64,000 nt of DNA from Massospora cicadina (taxonomy: Eukaryota; Entomophthoromycota; Entomophthoromycetes; Entomophthorales; Entomophthoraceae): positions 353,708-417,707 of the forward strand of contig JAKSZP010014454.1 of NCBI GenBank assembly GCA_022478985.1, given 5' to 3'. The first letter of the stretch is position 1. The number at the start of each line of letters is the position of its first letter. Both the position numbers and the translations under genes were made by a program. Below the pieces are notes generated by a model, which did not search any database, was not told where the DNA came from, and saw nothing but the letters and a program-made list of their open reading frames with translations. Below, piece after piece: positions 44,300 to 53,660 of this stretch.

Positions 44300-45562
44300 C
44301 TCATGCCATCACTTTTCCCCATTCTTCTTTTCTTCTCTGTACGCCCTATTCTAAGGGTGGCTTTGGCTAGGCCGCCCTCCCCCTGTGCGCTTGACTGTCA
44401 TGTTTGGCCCTTGCCATAGTAATGGTATGGGCCTGCTTAACTATGAGGACCATGCCGCCAGAGTCCTTGGCATTTTTATTCCTACAGTCACCAGCCCCAC
44501 ACTCTCAGCCAGAACTGGTTTCATGCGGCCAACTCCAATTTTGCCCACTCCCTTTGCCTCCGCAATCCAAACCACCCTCATTCTCTACTTACTTATCTGA
44601 CCTCTCACCCCTCTGCCATGGGCCCACATGGGACCCCTTCCCATTTTAAAAGGATTTTTCTCTCAATGCGGAGTGCTGAATGGAGGATCAGTATCAGCCA
44701 CCACACCTCCCAGTGGGGCCACCCTACCAACCATTTCAAGAAAGAAGTCCGTGGACAATTTATTTTTACACAATTTGGTACCCCATTGTCCCCACCATTT
44801 CCCATGTGGACTAACTTGACAAGATGGACGTTCTGTACTCTTTGGAGACCCAAAAAGACATTTGAAGGTACGCTCGCCACCCTCTGTTACAACTCCATAC
44901 ATGCGCCCATGTATGTAGATTCCTGAAAAGGGTGTACCACACTGCTGAACGGTCCAATACCTCTCAGTCTTCATGCGTTGTGTGTGGTCAGTAAAGTTCA
45001 TTACTCCACCACTTTGAAGATTACCTGCCATCACAGGTGATCCAGCATATGTTATGCGTCTCTTTTGCCAGTCGTGTGAACAGGCTTTCAGCCTGTCTAA
45101 GAACATCTTTGCCTTTTCCAAACCTCCTTATTCACCCTTCACTCTGCACCTTAGTAGTTGCAATTGCATTAAAAATAATACAAACTGTTGTCCTTAACGC
45201 TCTTTCTAACACTACTCCCACCCTCAGAAAAGCTGTGCATCGCTTCCTTTATCACTTTAGGTATCACTTCCAATCATGGTTGTTTTGCCACCTGTCATCA
45301 TGCCACTGAAGGTTGGTTTCATCCTGGTTCCCTATCTGGTTCCCTATCTGGTTCCTCTCCTCAAACCCTTTTCTTCATCCATGCTCATTATTGGCCCAGG
45401 CCATTTCTGAAGCTCTCTTTCTTACTTCCATGGCAGTCCCGCTAGCAACAGGAGGTAGATTAGGCTCCTTTGGGTGTCTTTTGTGTAGGTTAGTGTTATG
45501 TTATTGGTGTGTATTAGAAGTGTCCATCTTTTGGCCGGCCTTCCCCAATAAAAATTAAAAAT
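44300..45562 (+). pseudogene. LINE-b ORF2 C-terminal part and 3' UTR
   Basis: Resumes LINE-b after Gypsy-3: S-L-Y-A-L-F, then V-R-L-T-V-M-F-G-P-C-H-S and M-G-L-L-N-Y-E-D-H-A-A-R-V-L-G (44420-44475), equal to V-R-L-D-V-I-F-G-P-R-H-S and M-G-L-L-N-F-V-A-H-A-A-K-I-L-G in LINE-c. Further blocks R-S-A-E-W-R-I and the region of the Cys-rich end follow in changing frames to about 45450. The element ends TGTCCATCTTTTGGCCGGCC (45521-45540) then TTCCCCAATAAAAATTAAAA, and the 17-bp target duplication. Confidence 0.88.
45324..45358 (+). repeat. 12-bp minisatellite in LINE-b 3' part
   Basis: CTGGTTCCCTAT is repeated about three times in tandem. The corresponding LINE-c sequence (about 49350, minus) has a single degenerate unit, so this is a local slippage expansion. 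Confidence 0.85.
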
Positions 45563-45579
45563 TAAAATGGTAGAAGGAT

Positions 45580-47493
45580 GCAGCTATCAACAAAATGAGC
45601 ATTTATCTTTTATAAACACATAAAAAACATAAATAAAAGTAATGCTCATTATTCACCGTTATTAAGCAAAACTTAAATACAAACTAGATTTTGTGTAGTA
45701 ATTTCATCAATAAGACCATTTGTGTCAAGAGGAGGCACTAAATGACAGTGGTAGCCTGGTATTATAGGGGTTCATCTTTTTGATGAAATGTGATCTATAA
45801 GCTTGAAATTCTTAAAACATCAAAACATGAAAGGAGCTCTTTGCAAAGATGCCCATAACCATGCCTAATGATAAGATAAAATAAGACTTTTATTAGAAAT
45901 TTGAATAAATATTTTTCAATCTTCAAGATTTGTATTTTCCTAAGTCTTCACTCAAAGAGTCCATACTAGTAGATGAAAGTTATTAGCACAATGTTGTTCC
46001 TAGAAGCACAAAACTAATATGAAGTGGTTAACAAGGCAAGTCATAATGTATAAATCCTAAAGTATATATATCAACATTATAGTACATAGGCTATAAACCT
46101 TCAATAAGTTTGAATTTGTTTTAGTAAAAAACAATTTTTAGATTAACATTATAGAGCCATGGGTCCTGCTATCAAGCTGGACTGGGTCATACATCCTATC
46201 AAACTAGAATGGGCATAGCCCTAAGGCCCCCTCTTAACCAGATTGCTTACCTAGGGCATACCTTAGACGAGAAACAGGTGCTGCTCCTCCCCCCTTCTTC
46301 CCACAATCTTCCTCCCAATTTACTCTTAAACCCAGACCTACCCTAGTTTCAGAACTTTGGCTATTATATATATATAAGAAGACAACTCTTTTTAGATTTA
46401 AAAGATTTAATTAGCCCAATGCAACAGTCAATATAATCCCTAGAGAGGTGGCTCAATCAGGGCTTTTTTATAAAGTTATAATTTGACACCTGGGCCACCC
46501 CAGGTAAATATTTTTATCTAGTAAATCAAAATCACGCAAAAAGTCAGATATATAAAACTGGAAAAATGGATTAAACCTGTTACTAAATTCTGAAATTGTC
46601 AAAATGAATTAGTATAGTAGAACTTAATAAAACAGCTTGAGAAAAGCGTGGGGTTTTTGTCCATTATTATTTTTAAAAAGATTAGATCAATGAAATAATT
46701 CCCACCACTATCAGATTAGAAATTAGCGTATAAAACTGTTAATTATGGTATTTAAAATATTGGTTATTTCCAAACTATCAAAGCTAGACTTAATTAAAAC
46801 CCTCCATAGCACAACACAAATTTTGCAATATGGCAATGGTAGGGTATTGGGTTATCTTATTAAACTTTCTTTAAGATGCATTAAAATTTTTAGGTTTTAA
46901 TAATAATTTATTAAAATAATGAATAGGTTATTGATAAGTCTTATGGCTTGGTAAAAGGCTTACCGGGTAGCTCCAATTAAAATATAACTATAGTGGGATC
47001 TTCTATTCAGCTCATCAAACAGGGAGTTAGGCAATATTAAAAATCTTACTTAGTCTAATCCTAACAAAAAAAACCTTTAATTATTCTTCCATCTCATAAA
47101 GTGATACTTTAAGGTAAAGCGTCGCTTTGGATTATGTGGCTGTTGTTATGGGTTTATGTGCATCCGTGCTTACAGCCAGTGTGCTCTTGGCTTTCTCAAA
47201 CCTTAACAAACATACATAAAAAACCCTGGTTGCTTTAATTCTATAATCACTGGTAAATAAAAGAATGCTTGTAATAATTAATAAATATGGTAAACATGTA
47301 TATTCTTAAATCTGACCTAATAGTTAAGGCGGTTATAAATAAACTGTCAAGGCTTCTGATGCTTCACCTTAGGTTACAACCATGAATCTTATATTGCTAA
47401 AGTGTTGGTAATTTTTACTTGTCTTTTTGAGCTGTTTTAGCTACTTGATAAACGAATCTTATCGGAAAAGATTAATGTGTCAGGTTTCTAGAT
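45580..47493. other. AT-rich sequence without recognisable gene
   Basis: No open frame or element end recognised. A short (TA)n run occurs at about 46368-46378, and a slightly GC-richer patch without identifiable features lies at 46160-46340. Confidence 0.5.
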
Positions 47494-47500
47494 TATTAAT

Positions 47501-47683
47501 CTATTTTATTTAACCGAGGCAAGCCGACCAGGGGACGGACATTACCGAAATAGAGAAAGTATCGACATGAAACCTGAGCAGGGTCAACTCTGTCGTAGAA
47601 AGTTTTTTTTCACTTCCGGATAGGGACTCGGATTTTTCTGGTTACGTCATGGGTAAGGTTTTCGTGTTATGACAACACAGGAC
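47501..47683 (-). mobile_element. SINE-I copy 2, lacking the tRNA head
   Basis: Minus-strand copy that aligns with SINE-I copy 1 (30811-30970) from the A-rich tail (left) through GGTTACGTCATGGGTAAGGT (47640-47659) and stops before the tRNA-like head. It is therefore 5'-truncated. The flanking TATTAAT at 47494-47500 and 47684-47690 may be a short target duplication. It is CpG-rich where copy 1 is TpG/CpA, so it is the less decayed copy. Confidence 0.88.
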
Positions 47684-47690
47684 TATTAAT

Positions 47691-49102
47691 TCAAAACTTC
47701 ATAACTCATCTTAAGATTGTTTTAACATAATAACTCTTTAGCCGTATGTTATAAAGTCTATATACTATATCAATAACGTTTTATAATTCTTTCTTCTCAT
47801 ATTAAATGCTTTTTTGTTTATATTTTTCTAAAGGGATCAGGTTAGAAGGGGCTCAGGCTTCTTTAGTTAGCCTTTTGCATATGACAAAAGACCTCTTTAA
47901 TAATGACTTATATAATTGTGACTTGTGTCAAGTAAGTTTTTGCCTTTTCATCAAGTAAAGATGATATAATGGACACCTTATGAAAAGTGCCTATAGAAAT
48001 AATTTTAATCAGTGTAAGACTTATCTTTTTTTATAAAAGTTATATGTAAGCGCTTGTGAACTTACAAAAGTTTTATATAAATGGAACTAGGTGCACAAAT
48101 AGAAACTAACTTATTAGTTTCAAAATGATCAAATATCTGGCTAAGAATGAAGATAATGATTTTATTTGCTGCTATATCAAAATGTGATTTGTCCTAATTA
48201 TTTTTAGAACCAATTTTACTTGAAGTTAAGAAAAGAACTATGTTATAAAAAAACTTTATACTATTACCCTCTCATATTCTAGCTTATACTCTTAGTATAA
48301 AATACTCAGAAATGTTGATTGCAATGCGTAATTTTCTATTTTGAGAGTATTGGTTTCTATTCTATCTACTTATAGAATATGCTGGTTTTATGAAACAATC
48401 CTCACAAAAATCTAAATCTATAATAAAGCATTATATGTCATAGTGATTTTTACTCTTGCCTTTCAAGAATATGACCTTCTTTTTTGGTACTTTTCAATTA
48501 TTTTTCTATCACATTTAGATAGAATTTTATCTCATAGATTAAAGATGCTTTTGATAGTACTTAACCCTACTTGATACGCTTTAAATTCTAGTCAATGGTT
48601 TTGTAGGTTTATCTGGCTTTTGTTACACTGCTTAAGTGTTAAGACACATGTGGCTCTACTTCCATTACATTATCTCATAAAAGGTCAAATTAAACATCTT
48701 GTTTTATTTTTTCCAGCTTAATGGTGCGTATAAGATTTACTTAGTCCCCTGTAAAACAATTCTCTTTGGTCTTGTTGTTATGTCTTTTTATCATGACATT
48801 TTTCTCCTTAAACTTATGTTATTGTAACATAGTTCCAGACACTTAAAAAATAAGCATAATGTTACTGACAATATCTAAAATGTCACAAGCCCTTCTACTA
48901 CTTTCCTATATAGACAAGAGTTCATATAATAATATTAAATTATCTATGGGTTTATTAAACACTACTTTGCACGGGTTTTTTGTTTCTAAATTTGTAAATG
49001 ATTTAAAATACTTACCTAAATCCTAATATGAATTCATTATGTTCATCCTCTTTCTTTACAATGCTTTTAATTGTCTAATAGCATTCCTTCTTGTAACACT
49101 GT
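47691..49102. other. AT-rich sequence without recognisable gene
   Basis: No open frames, repeats with defined ends or RNA-gene signatures seen. Confidence 0.5.
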
Positions 49103-49229
49103 AAATTCTATAGTTTTATATTTTTTAATTTTACTTGAGGAAGACTGACCAGGAGATGGAAAATTCTGATAAGATACTAAACAACTAAATGAACTTCAGC
49201 GAGAGGAGGGCACCCCAGAGAAGCAGACG

Positions 49230-50704
49230 CTATCTACTGTTGCCAGTGGGAATGCAAAGAGAAGGAAGGGGGGTTACGTGTGCAGCGGTTTGCGCCACTA
49301 TTGAGCACATATGTAGGAAGGGGTTTGAAATGATGAACCAAACTAGGAACCAGGATGAGAGCATCTGGCAGTGACAGGGTGGGAGGTACCCAAACATCCA
49401 CGCTTGAAAGTAGTCCACAAGGTGCGACTGGAACTGGCGTATAACTTCCTGGAGGGTGGAAGTGGAGCCTGTAATAGCATCTAGGACAATCATGTGGATA
49501 GTCTACATAGCTATTGTGACTAACAAGGCATGGAGGGAGGGTGGAAGAGGGGAAGCCAAGGATAAAGCAAACATATCCTTGGACAGGCTGAAGGGCTGTG
49601 CCTGATCCTGGCGAAACAGACGTTGTACCTCACGCCATATTGTTTTTGAGGGAGGGCACTCTTCCAGGCGGTGAACCAGCGTTCCATACTAGCCACACAC
49701 GATGCAAGATAAGTGCAAAGCGCTAGAGCGTTCAGCAGTACAGTATACTCATCTCAAGCTGAGCACACATGGAAATAAATATGCGGCTGCAGAAGAGGGT
49801 GGTGGGCATACTTCCAAATGGCTTTCTAGGTATCTTGAGGGTAGGGGATGTCCAACATGTCCAGGTAGTCCACCCTGGCCATGGTAGGGGGTCTCATGGA
49901 TATTACTTCGTTAAGAATTGGTAGTCCTTGTATTTCCTGGGTGAACCAAGGAGAGGGACACCCCCTCTGGGCAGTGTGCCCAAAGATGCGAGTTCTCCAC
50001 TCAGCGCTCTGCATGGAGAGGAGGATCCTTTTAAAGTGGGGCGATGTCCCATGTGGGCTCACAGAAAAAGGATGTGTGGCAAGGTACTTTAACAGAGAGT
50101 GGGGTTGGGTAGGATTGCTGAGTCCCAGGGAGCGGGAGAAGTTGGAGCAGGCCACGCGGGACCAGTGATGGGCTGAGATCATAGGGAAAGTGACAGCAGC
50201 GATCCAGGTGCCAAGGATTTTGGCAGCATGGGCCACAAAGTTGAGAAGGCCCATACACCACTATGGCGAGGGCCAAAAATGACATCCAGGCGCACCAGCG
50301 GTGGGAGTCCTAACCAAAGCCACCTTTGTAGAAGGGCGTATAATGACTTGAAGAAGCAAGAGGAAAAATCAATGGTATGGGCCCTGAACCAAACTTTAGG
50401 GGGGAGCATAGAGTTGTCTAGCACTACCCAGCCTGTAAGGGAGGTGTGATGGGATTTGAGGGAAGCTATGCGTTTTGTAACGTTGTCCAGGATATGTTTT
50501 TCCATCACCGTTGAGGCGTACCCTCCTGCCTCCAGCCACACCCTTAAATGGCGGACAGGGCCAACGGTGGGGCGTGGCACAAAGGGGAGTAAAAGCGGGG
50601 TGGAGTGGTGTGGGCAGAGCAAGTGATCCCATGCACTAGTTGACAAGGCAGGTAAGAAATGGGGCGCTGGGGCCCAGTGGGTGTAAGTCCCGAGGAACGT
50701 CCGC
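49230..50704 (-). pseudogene. LINE-c ORF2 thumb and C-terminal part
   Basis: Open piece 50646-50179 includes W-D-H-L-L-C-P-H-H-S, V-R-H-L-R-V-W-L, K-H-I-L-D-N-V-T-K-R-I-A-S-L-K and L-V-R-L-D-V-I-F-G-P-R-H-S. 50254-49826 includes M-G-L-L-N-F-V-A-H-A-A-K-I-L-G and R-I-L-L-S-M-Q-S-A-E-W-R-T. Beyond this, 49830-49230 is in shifting frames and contains Cys residues (C-T-Y-L-A-S-C near 49700) where LINE-a has its C-x2-C motif. It aligns throughout with LINE-b 30055-30215 and 44300-45450. Confidence 0.85.
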
Positions 50705-51475
50705 TGGGCGTTAATTGGGCCAACCTTCTGTTCCTGAGCAAGAAAATACCAAAGAGGATGGCCATACCCCCATTACCCAGGGCGATCTCGCTCACGTGGT
50801 AGACAAGCACTGGAAAATGGTCCTTCAGCTTTGAATCCCACTTTTGGTACTTGCACTCTCCTTGGCAGGACTGTCACAATGAGTTATTAAAATCTGTACC
50901 GAGATCACCAAAATGGGATTAATCACAACTAATTTGAGCAGCAATCAGCTGGATACTCAGATTTCAAATGGTCAAAAAGGTATGAAGGCTGAGCTATCAG
51001 TCAGAACGCCCAACAGTTGCAAATTATGTTTACATGATGATCAAAAATCTTCCCCCCTCCTTTTCCCAAATAGTTCACCCCTTAGGTCAAACTGACCAAA
51101 ACTCAGCTCTGCTGAATTTTACAATGTCAGTCCCTAGGGAACTAACCCACATATTCCCAAATAGTTCACCACTTAGGTCGAATTTTCTGAACCTAATCCC
51201 GACTTATTTTCCCTCCCCAAAATTGATGACTATTTAATCAGGTGCATCGCCTTGAGAAAATTGTTGGTCGATTCTCTTCCCTTAAATTGACCAATAAAAA
51301 ACACCCTCCCCCAAATTTCTGTTTTTTTATCGGTTGAGATTTAAATCCCCTTCAAGTTCCATAACCATCATACCAGTAGCAGTGCCCCTGGCATTCTGGT
51401 CCACCACTTGAGTGCTCTGGCATTCAGGCTGGTAGGCCAGTCTATTTTCTACTTGACATCTGCCTAACAGCGGGC
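50705..51475. other. Unidentified insert in LINE-c RT
   Basis: Comparison with LINE-b shows about 0.77 kb extra between the T-S-K-T block (about 51500) and the V-R-H-L-R-V block. The core 50872-51385 is AT-rich, starts TGTCACAATGAG and ends near CAGTAGCA, so it could be a solo LTR, but no target duplication was found. It contains a 25-bp direct repeat: TCCCAAATAGTTCACC-x-CTTAGGTC at 51064-51088 and again at 51155-51179. Confidence 0.55.
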
Positions 51476-51489
51476 TTGATACCGACCAA

Positions 51490-52350
51490 GGAGAACAATT
51501 TTGGTTTTGGAGGTGTTAAGTTCAGCATTACTTACCCTGGAGTAAACCTGAAATGTATCTTCAAGCGTGCGTGCATCATGATTGTTAGAAACCCGACCAT
51601 ACAATCATCAGCAAACGCCAACATCTTGACAGGGGCTTGGCCTTGAACATTGACCCCAGTAAGGCGGCCGTTCACATTTTGAAGAAGTGGGTCAAGGCTA
51701 AAGTTATACAAGATTGGGCTAAGAGGGTCCCCTTGGCATAGTTCCTTTTGAGGGCAGACTACATCCATGAGGAAGCCAGGGCCACGCACAGCCATTGTGG
51801 CGGATTCCGTTAGCAACATCACCCAATTAATGAAGCAAAGGGGGAGGCGGAACTTGTGGAGGCAGGCTCTGAGGTAATCCCAGTTGACTCTATTATAGGT
51901 CTTCTGCTGGTCTAAAAACACAAGTGTTCCAGAAGCCGTGGATTGACAGACGTTGGCTACAGTGTGTATATTGTCCCAAATCGACCTTTTGGGGATGAAA
52001 CCAAAATTGTTCAGGGGAAATGAGAGCAATGCCAACAACCCCTAGACGGTTAGCCATGATTTTAATAAAAACTTTTGTGTCTATGTTAGTGAGTGAAATG
52101 GGGTACCTGTTGGTCAAGTCCAGCTTATCCCCTTTCTTGTACAACATAATCATGAAGTCCTCTTGCCCTCCAGGTAGGAGGCGCGTTTCCAGAAGGCATT
52201 GGTTCAGAGAGACATTCAGCAAGGAGGAAAAATCTTCGAAATACTTCTTATAGAATTCATAAGGGATGCCGTCTGAACCTGGGCAATTTCTATACAGTGC
52301 ACTGCAAACAGCGGACCAGAGTTCAACCCGAGTAACTAAATACATCAACT
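51490..52350 (-). pseudogene. LINE-c ORF2 reverse transcriptase
   Basis: Two overlapping frames. 52348-51893: C-P-G-S-D-G-I-P-Y-E-F-Y, L-L-E-T-R-L-L-P-G-G and T-N-I-D-T-K-V-F. 52038-51532: N-N-F-G-F-I-P-K-R-S-I-W-D-N-I, V-F-L-D-Q-Q-K-T-Y-N-R-V-N-W, L-C-Q-G-D-P-L-S-P-I-L-Y-N and M-L-A-F-A-D-D-C-M-V-G-F. The catalytic FADD (51615-51604) is intact. The first catalytic Asp (D-Q-Q-K) is also present, although R/Y-D has become Y-N. The main defect is the frame change near 52030 and the downstream insert. It would copy LINE RNA at the nicked target. Confidence 0.9.
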
Positions 52351-52479
52351 CTGGGAATCAGGAAACAGTGCTGATGTGTGCACTTTTGAGAAAATTTTCA
52401 TTTTGGCCAGGTTGGATTGGATCAATATAATTTGGAGTAATAATTCTGTATTTTGATCGCCCCTTCAGCCGGCGTATCT

Positions 52480-53660
52480 GTGATGGAGTGGTCTAGCCTT
52501 TGCACCTGTGTGCAGGACAAACTCTGGTGCGGTGCAAAGAATTTTTGAAAAAAGTAATTGGAGCACATATCACATGAATAATATGCTTTGCTTTATACTG
52601 AAAATAAACATGATGCTTGTGTTGTCTTACCAGTGCATTGAGGCAGGCGGACACTTCCACCCACTTGTGACCCCAAGATGGGCTGTAGCCTGCAGCAGGG
52701 ACATTAGACTCCAGGTGGTCCACTTCTGCCAGCGTGCGCAAAATGACTGCCAAGGCAGCCCGTGAGTGGTGGGAGGAGAGGTGGCGAGCTTGTCAGATTG
52801 TGTTCGCTTTGAAGGTTGTCCAGGTCAAAATTAGGTTTTCACATAATGGTATGACAAACTCCTGAGCCAAGGTCATAGATTCCACCCACTAAGAAAGTCT
52901 TGGCAACGCTATCTCGGCGGGGTGGAGTTTGCACCACTTCAGTGCCTGGGCCACTGGATTAAACAAATGGAAGGAAACTGATACCATCCTGTGGTCGTAG
53001 AAATCAATTTTTGTCATGGTGAAGAAGGAAATTTGGGTTTGAAATTTCAACAGTGCGAGAATAAGGTCAATGCAGGTCATGGACCTTAGCTGGCCATTGT
53101 GTACGTGGAGGCATGACATGTTAGTGAGTAGCGGAGCATGATGCAGCAAAGTATCAAACAACCCTAGGGTGGCTTTGAGAACGCGAAGTTTAAAGTGCCC
53201 CTGTGGGGGTGTAGACAATGAGGGCAAGCGGTCTGTGGATGGGTAAATACAGCAGTTCATGTCACCAACAACAAACGGGTCAGGGGGTATTGGAAGGGAA
53301 TTGACAGCTGAGAAGAATTCCTGATGATCTCATGCACAGGTTGGGGCATAAATGTTAACAACAGCGTGCACTTCATCATCCCACGAAAAGGTGACAACAA
53401 GGATGTGGCCGTTTAGATATGTTTTTGATGAAATAAATTTAAAACTATGGTTCACTCAAACTAGCAACCCACAGTGCGTAGACCAAAAGGAAAGGAAGGG
53501 AGGAGCATGGTTGTCCATTATTCCTCAGCACTGCATGGACAGTGGGTTTCCTGAATGACCAGGATGTCCACAGGTAACTTATTTTGTAAAAAACTCAGTT
53601 TCCTAGCCTGTAATGGTGAGGCCTTGAGTCCAGCGATGCTCAACGTCCCTAAAGTAAAGG
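52480..53660 (-). pseudogene. LINE-c ORF2 endonuclease
   Basis: APE-type endonuclease in several frames: D-I-L-V-I-Q-E-T-H-C (about 53570-53540), then I-Y/F-M-P-Q-P-V near 53350, and the open piece 53260-52889 starting at M-N-C-C-I-Y of G-D-M-N, with S-M-T-C-I-D-L-I-L-A-L-L and D-F-Y-D-H-R-M-V-S-V. Catalytic Asp and His of the terminal block are present, with the Ser of S-D-H replaced. 52753-52493 leads into the linker. It nicks DNA to prime reverse transcription in active relatives. Confidence 0.82.

Larger units (their letters stand above)
25071..45562 (+). mobile_element. LINE-b: full-length non-LTR retrotransposon split by nested insertions
   Basis: Delimited by a perfect 17-bp duplication TAAAATGGTAGAAGGAT (25054-25070 and 45563-45579). 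It consists of three pieces, 25071-26934, 28091-30215 and 44300-45562, totalling about 5.25 kb. This agrees with LINE-c once its own inserts are removed. The missing intervals are an LTR cluster (26935-28090) and Gypsy-3 (30216-44299, itself carrying a SINE and Gypsy-4). Gene order is ORF1 (CCHC remnant), endonuclease, RT and Cys-rich end. All frames are broken. The ends of the pieces join correctly when compared with LINE-c. Confidence 0.93.

Noticed and set aside
46487..46505. Short inverted repeat ACCTGGG...CCCAGGT
   Set aside because: Seven-base arms occur by chance at this length and nothing around it suggests a function.
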